18,344 bases of DNA from contig CABQJX010000052.1 of NCBI GenBank assembly GCA_902464595.1, positions 1 through 18,344 of the forward strand. The letters are read 5' to 3'. The notes under the pieces were generated by a model that had not been told where the DNA came from, did not search any database, and saw only the letters and a program-made list of their open reading frames with translations. This document shows, in pieces, positions 7,192 to 14,492 of the stretch; the stretch's first letter is position 1, and every line of letters begins with the position of its first letter. This stretch comes from an uncultured Lachnoclostridium sp. (GTDB lineage: Bacteria; Bacillota; Clostridia; Lachnospirales; Lachnospiraceae). The position numbers and the translations under genes were made by a program.

Positions 7192-8505
7192 TTATGCCTG
7201 ATCCTTTTTCCTCAGATCCGTCACCCGCTTTGCCTTCCCTTCAAATCTCTGCAGGGTGTTGGGAGATACCAGCTGTATTTTGGCATCTAACCCAAGCATC
7301 AGATGCATCTTCTCTCTGAGTGTCCGCTCCAGCTGCTCCAGAGCACCATAAGAATCCATCATGCTCTCTGCCTTTACCTCCACCTTGATGATGAGAATAT
7401 CTGAATGGTTTTTCCGGTCTACCACAATTTCATAGTTCGGGCCAATACCCTCTGTGTTGATCAGAACCTCCTCGATCTGGCTGGGGAATACATTCACTCC
7501 CCGGATCTTTAACATATCATCGGTGCGGCCGGATAAGTTCTCCATCCTGGCTGTAGTACGGCCGCATGGGCAAGGCTCATACATCAAACGGGTAATATCC
7601 CTGGTGCGGTAGCGGATCAGCGGAAGAGCCTCCTTAGAAATACAGGTGACCACCAGCTCTCCCTTTTCTCCAGGAGGAAGCACCTTTCCTGTAGCTGGGT
7701 CAATGATCTCAGCAATAAAATGATCCTCATTGATATGCATTCCGTTTAACTCAAGGCACTCTCCGGATACGCCAGGCCCCATAAGCTCACTCATGCCATA
7801 ATTCTGGGTCAGGTTTACGTCTTCCCCCCAAACCTTCCATAGCTCCTGTCTCATAGCCTCTGTCATCAGCTCGCTTCCCAATACCAGGGATCTGACCGTC
7901 AGATCCTTTTTGGGATCCAGCCCCATCTCCAGCGCTACCTCTGCAATGCGCATGGCGTAGGAGGGTGTTGCTACCAGCAGAGTCGTTCCGAAATCCTTCA
8001 TATACATGAGCTGCTTCTGGGTATTTCCAGTAGAAGACGGAACCACGGCAGCCCCAATCTTCTCCAACCCATTGTGAAGCCCCAGGGCTCCTGTAAACAT
8101 GCCGTATCCAAAACAGATCTGAGCCACATCCTCATCGGAAGCTCCTCCCGCTACAGCGAGACGGGCCACACATTCTTTCCAGACCTCCAGATCTTTCTCG
8201 GTATAACCAACCACCGTAGGCTTTCCCGTTGTTCCGCTGGATGCGTGGATCCTTCTCAGCTCCTTCTTCGGCACTGCAAACAGGCCATAGGGATAATTAT
8301 CTCTCATATCCTGCTTTGTGACAAAGGGAAGTTCTTTCAGATCTTCCAGAGTACGTATATGCTCTGGCCGGATGCCTGCCTGATCCATCTTAGCCCGGTA
8401 AGCGGGAACCCTCTCATAAACCCGTGTTACCGTACTCTGCAGGCGCTCCAGCTGTATCCCACGGATCTCATCCCTGGACATGGTCTCCTCGTTTGCCCAT
8501 ATCAT
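7192..8505 (-). CDS. paaK: Phenylacetate-CoA ligase, copy 2 (first gene of the operon)
   Basis: Second AMP-forming aryl-acetate-CoA ligase, 437 aa, opening the operon and 64 nt before iorA. It has all core motifs: SSGTTGK at 89-95, YGMSELMGPG, a CPCGRT cysteine motif, GRTDDMLKIRGVNVFPSQ and the C-terminal GKAK lysine motif. The start MIWAN at 8505 matches copy 1 and has AAGGAAGG 10 nt upstream. A longer in-frame start at 8544 would add a basic, unconserved 13 residues and is rejected. Active-site motifs are conserved in both copies, so both are likely active. Differences between the paralogues cluster in the substrate-binding middle (for example YGYGLFTGGLGAHYG against FGYGMFTGALGLHNG), which hints at different acids. 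Confidence 0.92.
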   Translation of the reverse strand: MIWANEETMSRDEIRGIQLERLQSTVTRVYERVPAYRAKMDQAGIRPEHIRTLEDLKELPFVTKQDMRDNYPYGLFAVPKKELRRIHASSGTTGKPTVVGYTEKDLEVWKECVARLAVAGGASDEDVAQICFGYGMFTGALGLHNGLEKIGAAVVPSSTGNTQKQLMYMKDFGTTLLVATPSYAMRIAEVALEMGLDPKKDLTVRSLVLGSELMTEAMRQELWKVWGEDVNLTQNYGMSELMGPGVSGECLELNGMHINEDHFIAEIIDPATGKVLPPGEKGELVVTCISKEALPLIRYRTRDITRLMYEPCPCGRTTARMENLSGRTDDMLKIRGVNVFPSQIEEVLINTEGIGPNYEIVVDRKNHSDILIIKVEVKAESMMDSYGALEQLERTLREKMHLMLGLDAKIQLVSPNTLQRFEGKAKRVTDLRKKDQA

Positions 8506-8592
8506 ATCGTTTCTGCCTTCCTTTCCCAGCCATCTTTTCCCCATGAGTGCTTTAACGCACCAACGAATTGGCGTATAATAAAATATGGCAGT

Positions 8593-8621
8593 ATTATATC
8601 ATCTTTTTTCCTTTTTGTCTG
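8593..8621 (-). promoter_or_regulatory. Candidate sigma-A promoter of the paaK-iorAB-paaK-ACT operon
   Basis: On the minus strand, CAGACA (8621-8616), a 17-nt spacer, then a perfect TATAAT (8598-8593). The -10 overlaps the stop codon of the upstream esterase gene. A start near 8586 gives a leader of about 80 nt that holds a 6-bp hairpin with a UUCG loop (8573-8558). The operon can therefore be expressed independently of the genes upstream. Confidence 0.6.
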
Positions 8622-9601
8622 CTGATTTTGTGTAAATTTCTTTTTTGTTTCACCCTTCGCACGCTTTTCCCGACTGGTTTTTGGTCAATATGGTAAATAA
8701 TTTCCATAAATCTCGCTGCTTCTTTCCACGCCTCCCGGCTCTCCGGTATCAGATCCATCCCCATCTGGAATACATGGAACATTCCTTCATAGACAGATAA
8801 TCGAAGTTTCACGCCCCCCTGGCGTCCACGGTCAGCTGCCTGCAGACTATCGCTGAGCAGCATCTCATAGCTCCCCACCTGGATCAGCATAGGCGGAAAC
8901 CCTTGGTACGTTCCAAATATAGGAGAAATATAAGGATCCTTTGGATCCGATTCCCCAATATAGGAGGAATGGTACAGAAGACTTTCCCTGGAATTTCCAA
9001 AGAGAGGATCGTTCTCAAAGTTAAAATTATAACTGTCCCCGCTGCATGTAAGATCCGCCCAGGGAGACATAAGGATAAGGCCGGCCGGAAGGGAAAATCC
9101 GTGGTCCCTCAGATACAGGCAAAGGGCCAGGGCCAGCCCTCCTCCAGCCGAATCCCCGGCCACCACAATCTGATGGGGCTGAACTCCCTTTTCCTCAAGA
9201 AGCCACCGGTAGGCACGAACCGCATCCTCCAGGGCTGCTGGATAGGGATGCTCCGGCGCTACACGGTAATCCACAGTCAGAACGTCTCCCCCATAGCTGA
9301 TCCTGCTGTAGCGCAGGGCAAACTTCCTATAAATGTTCTTCATAGGGCCGATATATCCTCCCCCATGGAGCTGAAGGATCACCCTTCCCGTAACGACTCC
9401 TGCCTGCCTTACATATTCCATCTGAAAACCTTCCATGGAAATGATCTCATACTCATACCCGGCTGGACAGATCCAGGCCGGTTCCACTGGATTTTTCCGA
9501 AACTCCCCTGTCTGTATGGGCTTTCCAAGGGAGGTTTCCATAATATCCTGGATCATATCCCGCACCAGCGCTCCGCGCATACTGATCTTTTTTTTCTTCA
9601 T
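8594..9601 (-). CDS. HSL-family alpha/beta hydrolase (esterase)
   Basis: A 335-aa serine esterase of the hormone-sensitive-lipase (bacterial family IV) type. HGGGY (79-83) forms the oxyanion hole, GDSAGGG (149-155) holds nucleophile Ser151, and Asp251 (EMLLSDS) and His276 (GMFHVF) complete the triad. VDYRVAPEHPYPAALED (110-126) is the classic family stretch. There is no signal peptide. The ends are unusually basic (MKKKKISMRG at the start, RRVKQKRNLHK and RQKGKKM at the end), which could favour contact with membrane or nucleic acid. It lies 33 nt after the membrane acyltransferase gene, so the two are probably co-transcribed. The substrate is unknown; an ester or acyl group made by its neighbour is a reasonable guess. 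AGAGG lies 9 nt before the ATG. Confidence 0.88.
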   Translation of the reverse strand: MKKKKISMRGALVRDMIQDIMETSLGKPIQTGEFRKNPVEPAWICPAGYEYEIISMEGFQMEYVRQAGVVTGRVILQLHGGGYIGPMKNIYRKFALRYSRISYGGDVLTVDYRVAPEHPYPAALEDAVRAYRWLLEEKGVQPHQIVVAGDSAGGGLALALCLYLRDHGFSLPAGLILMSPWADLTCSGDSYNFNFENDPLFGNSRESLLYHSSYIGESDPKDPYISPIFGTYQGFPPMLIQVGSYEMLLSDSLQAADRGRQGGVKLRLSVYEGMFHVFQMGMDLIPESREAWKEAARFMEIIYHIDQKPVGKSVRRVKQKRNLHKISRQKGKKMI

Positions 9602-9634
9602 CCTGTTTATCCTCTCTGCTCTCGTCCTAAGCTC

Positions 9635-11506
9635 CTATAAATGGAATCTGCGTATCAGCTCCTTTTTAAACCTTCGATCCCCCAAAAAGACCATGCACAC
9701 CAGCACTCCCACCGTGATCCCTATGGAAACGATTGAGAACAATGGCCTTGTAATGAGCCCCAAAGCCCATAAAAGCAGCGGTATAAAGCTGAATACCGTA
9801 ATAGAAAGCTGATACATAAAATAGCTCTGCCAATTCAGACGATTCACCAGAATCAGAAGCACAATAGCCGCATCCGCAAATAAAATAGAAGCCGGAACCC
9901 CGTAATTAGCTGACCAGCCCTGAGCGCCGGAAACCCAGTCTGTCATCAAAAGGACTATCTGGATCCCGATCGTCTGAATCAAAATCGCTTTGCCGAGATT
10001 GGCGTGGCGCAGAATGGAATAGCGCAGGGTCAAAGCCACAAAGATCACTGCCGGCACGGCAATCCCCGCCCACCACAGGCCGTCATAGGAAATAGCGTTC
10101 ACCACTCCCAAAAGGACTGCCAGGGCTGCCAGCACGCCATAGCATACACGGATCCATTGCTTCCACAGATCCCTGTCATGCTGGATCACCGGATACCTAT
10201 GGTGGTCCGCCTTCTCCAAAACCACCCCATTGCTCTCCAGCTCTGTATCAATGCCGTCCTCCCTCAGCTTTCCAAAAAAGCGTTCCTCCAGCCGCGTGTC
10301 CTGGAATACTTTGGTAAAAGTGATCACGGTCTTCTCTCCAAAGGAGCAGACTCCGCACTTGGCTGGCTGGCGCTTGGACACCCCGATCATCATCTGAAAG
10401 GAGGCGATCTCTCTCTCATACCTCTCCTCTACAGAAACAGGCCCAATATTTGACAGCGTAATTGTATGGGCCCTGTCATTACGTCGGAATATCATTCCAA
10501 GGGCCATCCACTTTACAACTAAGGGAAGGATCCTCACATACCATTTTCTCTCTCTGGACACATTGTAAGAAATCGTTTCCTCCAGCTTTTCCTTGACGAT
10601 CTTTTCATCCATCTGCCTGCACACTTCCCTTAAAATATCCTGAAACTCCCCGGAACGTGCCAACTGGTAATCGATCCCTGTCACTGCAAAAAAGTTGGAA
10701 TCTGTGGTGGAACCAAAAAAAGCTCTCAGATTCACCGGAAGATTGACCCCGATATGCTTATTCTTTCCGTGATCTCTTCCATATTCCATAAAAATCGCCC
10801 AGATCAGGCAGGCGGTAAGGTATTTTGTGATGCTGACCCCCAGCCCCCTGCATACTTGCTTCAGCTGAGCCGTGTTCACATAGCCATGGACTACGCTCTC
10901 CCCGCCAAAGGGGATATAAGAGCCGGTGAGGGACAGGGCCGGGCGGGAGCTGTAAGGCTCTGTGCCATGCTTTTCCTTCCCCCTTCCCCTAAGTTTCCTC
11001 CGGTATTGGGCCAGATAGCTGTCTTCCATACTGCCCGCCTCTATGTTTCTTTGTCTTTCTGCATCCCTTTTTCTTCCATTTTTCAGATTAAGGTAACAAA
11101 CCGTCAGTTCCCGCAAGAAATTCACTGCCCCCATGCCATCTGTAACAGCATGGAACACTTCCAAATTGATCCGCTTTTCATAATAGCTGACGCGGAACAG
11201 ATAGAGATGCCCGCTTTTGGGATCAATATAACGGCATGGCCAACTGCTCTCCTGCTCCACATACGGCTCATTTCTGTTTTCTTCAAAATAGTACCAAAAA
11301 AAGCCCCGTTTCAGCTTCACCTGAAAGCCGGGAAACCGGGGCAGAACTTGTTTTAACGCTTCCTCCAACAAAGAGGCTTTTATATTTTCTTTTAATAGAA
11401 CAGAAATGCGGAATACATTGCTCAGATTTTCGCTGGCGATCAGCGGAAACAGCTTTCCCGTATTATCTAACCTATGCCAACGCCTTCCCTGGGGATTCCG
11501 TTTCAT
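9635..11506 (-). CDS. Condensation-like acyltransferase fused to a six-helix membrane domain (DUF6320 type)
   Basis: A 623-aa two-part protein. Residues 1 to about 430 resemble the CoA-dependent acyltransferase fold of condensation domains and alcohol acetyltransferases. It starts with WHRLDNTGKLFPLI, has the catalytic HAVTDG (HxxxDG) at 119-124, and carries NLPVNLR and TLSNIGP, both typical of that fold. Residues about 452-609 form six hydrophobic helices and match what I recall as DUF6320; the chain ends in a basic tail. The linker contains CGVC. ATG 11506 is preferred over 11548: AAAGGGG lies 8 nt upstream and the conserved WHRLDN block begins soon after it. It is followed closely by the esterase gene. 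Likely role is acyl transfer at the membrane to an unknown alcohol, lipid or peptide. The fold call is firm; the substrate is unknown. Confidence 0.8.
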   Translation of the reverse strand: MKRNPQGRRWHRLDNTGKLFPLIASENLSNVFRISVLLKENIKASLLEEALKQVLPRFPGFQVKLKRGFFWYYFEENRNEPYVEQESSWPCRYIDPKSGHLYLFRVSYYEKRINLEVFHAVTDGMGAVNFLRELTVCYLNLKNGRKRDAERQRNIEAGSMEDSYLAQYRRKLRGRGKEKHGTEPYSSRPALSLTGSYIPFGGESVVHGYVNTAQLKQVCRGLGVSITKYLTACLIWAIFMEYGRDHGKNKHIGVNLPVNLRAFFGSTTDSNFFAVTGIDYQLARSGEFQDILREVCRQMDEKIVKEKLEETISYNVSRERKWYVRILPLVVKWMALGMIFRRNDRAHTITLSNIGPVSVEERYEREIASFQMMIGVSKRQPAKCGVCSFGEKTVITFTKVFQDTRLEERFFGKLREDGIDTELESNGVVLEKADHHRYPVIQHDRDLWKQWIRVCYGVLAALAVLLGVVNAISYDGLWWAGIAVPAVIFVALTLRYSILRHANLGKAILIQTIGIQIVLLMTDWVSGAQGWSANYGVPASILFADAAIVLLILVNRLNWQSYFMYQLSITVFSFIPLLLWALGLITRPLFSIVSIGITVGVLVCMVFLGDRRFKKELIRRFHL

Positions 11507-11593
11507 CACCCCCACCCCTTTCTGTATCCGAAATTTCTTCCCCGTCATCTGCCGCTTCTGCCATATCTCAGGATAAATCCCAGAACGCTGCAG

Positions 11594-12073
11594 TTACTTA
11601 TGATATGGCTCCCCGGCCGCGATGCGAAAACTTCGGTAGATCTGCTCTAACAGCACCACGCGCATAAGCTGATGGGGAAAAGTCATCCTGGAAAAGCTCA
11701 GGGCGTAATCTGCCCGCTTCATCACTTCCTCTGACAGCCCCAGGGAACCGCCGATAACAAAAATGAGATGGCCGGCTCCATTTACCCCCAGCTTCTGGAT
11801 CTTGACTGACAGTTCTTCGCTGGAAAGCATCTGCCCCTCAATCGCCAGTGCGATGACATAGGCCCCATCTTTGATATTGGAAAGGATGCGCCGTCCCTCT
11901 CTCTCCTTGATCTGGCGTTCCAGGGCTTCGGAGGCCCCATCCGGCGTCTTTTCATCTGCAAGCTGCACGATCTCCAGCTTACAGTAACGGCTCAGGCGCT
12001 TGGAATACTCCCCGATAGCATCCTCCAGATACCGCTCCTTAATCTTTCCTACTGTCACAAGTGTGATCTTCAT
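11594..12073 (-). CDS. rlmH: 23S rRNA (pseudouridine-1915 N3)-methyltransferase RlmH
   Basis: SPOUT-class methyltransferase that methylates pseudouridine 1915 in helix 69 of 23S rRNA on assembled 70S ribosomes. At 159 aa it has the standard family length. Clear features are the MKITLVTVGKIKERYL start, the LAIEGQMLSSEEL segment, the glycine-rich cofactor knot FVIGGSLGLSEEV, the SFSRMTFPHQLMRVVLLEQIYR helix and the invariant end GEPYHK. The GGAG ribosome binding site lies inside the end of the GNAT gene, 9 nt before the ATG, and only 3 nt separate the stop codon from the start, so the two are coupled. The gene is intact, with no sign of integration at its 3' end, where SCCmec inserts in staphylococci. 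Confidence 0.97.
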   Translation of the reverse strand: MKITLVTVGKIKERYLEDAIGEYSKRLSRYCKLEIVQLADEKTPDGASEALERQIKEREGRRILSNIKDGAYVIALAIEGQMLSSEELSVKIQKLGVNGAGHLIFVIGGSLGLSEEVMKRADYALSFSRMTFPHQLMRVVLLEQIYRSFRIAAGEPYHK

Positions 12074-12076
12074 ATG

Positions 12077-12667
12077 CTAAAACTCCAATATCATATCGTA
12101 CCATACTGCGCCGCCATGTACAGAGGCTGAAACCCCTTGGTTCACATAGCCGAACTTTTCATAATAATGGATCAGACGGTCTTTACATGTAAGGATCATT
12201 CCCTTTCTTCCATGATCCCTGGCAGAACGGATCAGTGCTTCCATCAGCTTGGCAGCCACCCCGTGATTCCTGTACTCCGGCAGTACATCCAGACCAAAAA
12301 CGCTCTGATATGCTCCCATAGGGTCATGAAGGGAACTGTCCTCAAACATTTCATCCCGTATGGTCCGCTCATTTGTCACAGCTCCATTGATAAAGCCGAT
12401 AACCTTCCCCCCCATTTCTGCTACCAGAAAACTGTCAGGAAAATGTTCCAGCCTTCCCTGAAAGCTCTCCCGCCCTGCTGCCTCTGCCGCCGGAAAGCAT
12501 ACCGCCTCTACCTGTGTCACTGCATCCAGGTCAAAAGGGGAAGCGGTTCGTATCGTCAGAGCCACACCCGGCTCTGTATTTTGGTCTGTATTCTGGTCTA
12601 TATCCTGATTTCTGTTCTGTATTTCTCTCTGCCCTGTTCTCTGTTCTTCTTTCTTCTCCGGCTTCAT
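12077..12667 (-). CDS. GNAT family N-acetyltransferase with a Gln/Asn-rich N-terminal tail
   Basis: A 196-aa GNAT acetyltransferase. Residues 1-34 are low-complexity and polar (Glu/Lys, then Gln/Asn/Asp repeats such as NQDIDQNTDQNTE). The GNAT fold follows from about residue 37, with RTASPFDLDAV, a CFP turn, LVAEMGGKVIGFING, the acetyl-CoA loop YRNHGVA (132-138) and HYYEKFGYVNQG near the end. The spacing is like aralkylamine-type GNATs, but the acceptor is unknown. ATG 12667 lies 6 nt after GGAGG; ATG 12673 directly abuts GGAGG, so the shorter form is preferred. It sits 18 nt after the response regulator and 3 nt before rlmH, so all three are probably one transcript. Confidence 0.85.
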   Translation of the reverse strand: MKPEKKEEQRTGQREIQNRNQDIDQNTDQNTEPGVALTIRTASPFDLDAVTQVEAVCFPAAEAAGRESFQGRLEHFPDSFLVAEMGGKVIGFINGAVTNERTIRDEMFEDSSLHDPMGAYQSVFGLDVLPEYRNHGVAAKLMEALIRSARDHGRKGMILTCKDRLIHYYEKFGYVNQGVSASVHGGAVWYDMILEF

Positions 12668-12685
12668 TTCCATCCTCCGCCTTCC

Positions 12686-13393
12686 CTATGCTTTCACACG
12701 AAAATAATATCCAACGCCCCACTTGGTATGTACGTATTTGGGATCGCTGGGGCTGGGCTCGATCTTTTCCCGAAGGCGTCTCACATGGACATCCACCGTG
12801 CGCACATCTCCTCCGTCCATGGCCTTGTTTCCCCACACGTAGGACAAAAGAGCTTCCCGGCTGTAAACCTTGTTGGGATTGCGGACCAAAAGCTCCAAAA
12901 GGTCAAATTCCTTTGCTGTGAGATTGATCTCCCGGTCACCGATCAATACACGGCGGCTCTCCGTATCCATCTTCAGGTTCCCTGCCTCAATCAGCCCGGC
13001 GCTCTGTTCCTCTTTCTTCTGGCGCTTATTTTTGGCACTGCGGCGTATGATGGCTTTAATCCTGGCCTTTACCTCCAATATATTAAAAGGCTTGCTGATA
13101 TAATCATCTGCGCCGTACTCCAGCCCCAGGATCTTATCCATATCTCCCCCCTTGGCAGTGAGCATGATGATAGGCATATCCGAAAATTCCCGGATCGCCT
13201 GGCATACCTCAAAACCGTCAAATTTAGGGAGCATTACGTCCAAAAGCACAATATCATACTCCGCCTTTTTCGCCATCTCAATGGCTTCCTCTCCGTCGTA
13301 AGCACAGTCCACATCAAATCCGTCCTGCTCCAAACTGAACCGGATCCCTTTCACGATCAATTTTTCATCATCTACAACCAATACTCTTGCCAT
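12686..13393 (-). CDS. OmpR/PhoB-family response regulator, no adjacent kinase
   Basis: A 235-aa two-component response regulator. The receiver domain (1-118) has the acidic pair Asp8/Asp9, phospho-acceptor Asp52 (LLDVMLP), Thr79 and Lys101 (KPF). The winged-helix DNA-binding domain (about 135-233) ends in GDVRTVDVHVRRLREKIE and WGVGYYFRV, close to the WalR/PhoP type. A charged linker with KNKRQKKEEQ joins them. GAGG lies 8 nt before the ATG. No histidine kinase gene is adjacent: upstream is comEA and downstream are a GNAT gene and rlmH. In several Firmicutes rlmH lies near the walRK operon, so this could be a rearranged relative, but that is inference. It would bind direct repeats with an 11-bp period; such a repeat lies upstream of comEA. 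Confidence 0.93.
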   Translation of the reverse strand: MARVLVVDDEKLIVKGIRFSLEQDGFDVDCAYDGEEAIEMAKKAEYDIVLLDVMLPKFDGFEVCQAIREFSDMPIIMLTAKGGDMDKILGLEYGADDYISKPFNILEVKARIKAIIRRSAKNKRQKKEEQSAGLIEAGNLKMDTESRRVLIGDREINLTAKEFDLLELLVRNPNKVYSREALLSYVWGNKAMDGGDVRTVDVHVRRLREKIEPSPSDPKYVHTKWGVGYYFRVKA

Positions 13394-13422
13394 TTTTCAT
13401 TCCTCTTACTATTCGATTTCCC

Positions 13423-13490
13423 GCGGCCCCTTTGTCCGCCGCTATTCCCCTAACCCTTGGGGCCTGAAAAAGAGCTTCCCGACAGGCCCC
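13423..13490 (-). other. Two hairpins in the leader of the response regulator gene
   Basis: A perfect 8-bp inverted repeat, GGGGCCTG (13459-13466) with CAGGCCCC (13483-13490), has a 16-nt loop. A second 5-bp repeat, GCGGC/GCCGC (13423-13427 with 13438-13442), follows on the minus strand. Neither has a U-run after it, so they are not ordinary terminators. Together with the comEA hairpin (13507-13534) they fill most of the 159-nt gap before the response regulator. Confidence 0.5.
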
Positions 13491-13506
13491 GCATAAATTA
13501 TGAAAG

Positions 13507-13534
13507 GGCGGCCTCTGAAACTGCACAAGCCGCC
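13507..13534 (-). terminator. Weak terminator-like hairpin after comEA
   Basis: On the minus strand 13534-13527 pairs with 13514-13507 (8 bp: GGCGGC plus a U-G and a U-A pair), loop 12 nt. Only CTTTCATAATTT follows, a poor U-run. It begins 18 nt after the comEA stop. It may reduce rather than stop read-through into the response regulator gene. Confidence 0.45.
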
Positions 13535-13552
13535 TGTCCTTACATGGAACGT

Positions 13553-14407
13553 CTATACTGTGATACTGTCCTTGATCTTCTCAAAAGCAGCATTCTTGAT
13601 CCCGGACACATTCATAATGTCCTCAATGGACTGAAAACGTCCAAAGGCTTCCCGGTAGTGGATAATGTCCTCTGCCCTGGATCTTCCTATCCCCTTGAGC
13701 GTCATCAATTCCTCCAGGGAAGCTGTATTCAGATTGACTTTGGCCGCCGAAACAGGATCTCTCTCCCGGCCGGCGCTCAAAGCCCATTTGCCTCCAGTTC
13801 CTGTCAGCTCAGCAGTCAATCCCTGTTCTTCCCTCTGCTTTGCCTTTTCCAGATCCGGTACTTCGATCTTCATACCATCCTCTATCGGCTGAGCCAGGTT
13901 CAGCCAATCCGCTGCGGCTGTCTCAGAAAACCCTCCTGCGGCCTCAATGGCGTTCCAGACCCGGCTTCCCTCCGGAAGGCTGTAAAGCCCTGGGGCCTGG
14001 ACACAGCCGCACACATGAACCCACACCGCAGAAGTCTCCGGCCCTGGGGCTTCTGAGCCTTCACACCCGAAGCCTAAACCTTCTGGTTCTTCATCTTCTA
14101 CGCCTGAGCCTTCTGGGCCGTCTGTTCCGGAACGTTCCCCCAGCTTAGCACGTTTTTTCTTTGCAGGCTCTGCTTCCCATTCTCCCAACGTATCACTAAC
14201 AGGGTTTTCTGTCCCTAGCTCCTTGTGCTCCTCACACGTTTCCAGCTCTTCCTGTGCAGTCTCTGATCCCAGCTGCCATACAGACGTATCCTCCTGTAAA
14301 GCCGCCCCCGTACAGCTGTAGCATATGCCTGCAGCCAACATGCACACGATCACAGCTGCGGCTGAAAAAAGTGCCTTTTTCCTGCCTCTTTTTGAATCCT
14401 GATTCAT
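13553..14407 (-). CDS. comEA: ComEA-type membrane-anchored DNA-binding protein
   Basis: A 284-aa late-competence-type protein that would bind double-stranded DNA at the outer face of the membrane. A basic N-terminus precedes one hydrophobic helix (12-31). An acidic, Gly/Pro/Glu-rich linker (about 36-125) follows. Then comes an SLBB domain (126-182, with VHVCGCVQAPGLYSLPEG) and two helix-hairpin-helix motifs (234-249 with LKGIGRSRAEDII, and 264-280). VNLNTASLEEL (224-234) is the classic ComEA opening of the HhH part. AAGGAGGG lies 9 nt before the ATG. The linker is longer than in Bacillus ComEA. No ComEC or ComEB is in the window. There is no proper lipobox despite Cys29 and Cys32. Natural transformation is possible but not shown; many Clostridia carry comEA without known competence. 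Confidence 0.88.
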   Translation of the reverse strand: MNQDSKRGRKKALFSAAAVIVCMLAAGICYSCTGAALQEDTSVWQLGSETAQEELETCEEHKELGTENPVSDTLGEWEAEPAKKKRAKLGERSGTDGPEGSGVEDEEPEGLGFGCEGSEAPGPETSAVWVHVCGCVQAPGLYSLPEGSRVWNAIEAAGGFSETAAADWLNLAQPIEDGMKIEVPDLEKAKQREEQGLTAELTGTGGKWALSAGRERDPVSAAKVNLNTASLEELMTLKGIGRSRAEDIIHYREAFGRFQSIEDIMNVSGIKNAAFEKIKDSITV

Positions 14408-14457
14408 CTCAAACGGTCCCTCCTTGTAAGGAGCACCGCCTCAGCCTGATACCATCT

Positions 14458-14486
14458 ATTCTATCGGAAAGCAGTTGCGAATACAA
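14458..14486 (-). promoter_or_regulatory. Candidate sigma-A promoter of comEA
   Basis: On the minus strand, TTGTAT (14486-14481), a 17-nt spacer, then TAGAAT (14463-14458). The -10 is good (5 of 6) and the -35 is poor (3 of 6), which would fit a promoter that needs an activator. The leader to ATG 14407 would be about 45 nt. Confidence 0.38.
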
Positions 14487-14492
14487 GCCTTA

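Noticed and set aside
11594..11620. Possible integration site at the 3' end of rlmH, as for SCCmec
   Set aside because: The end of rlmH is intact and the next genes are ordinary; there is no recombinase or repeat boundary.
12137..13453. A 438-codon open frame on the plus strand across the GNAT and response regulator genes
   Set aside because: It lies wholly antisense to two clear family members, has His/Leu/Cys/Phe-rich random-looking composition, no ribosome binding site and no domain.
14310..14320. Possible lipoprotein signal in ComEA (Cys29 or Cys32)
   Set aside because: The residues before each Cys do not fit a lipobox, and ComEA is normally an uncleaved membrane-anchored protein.
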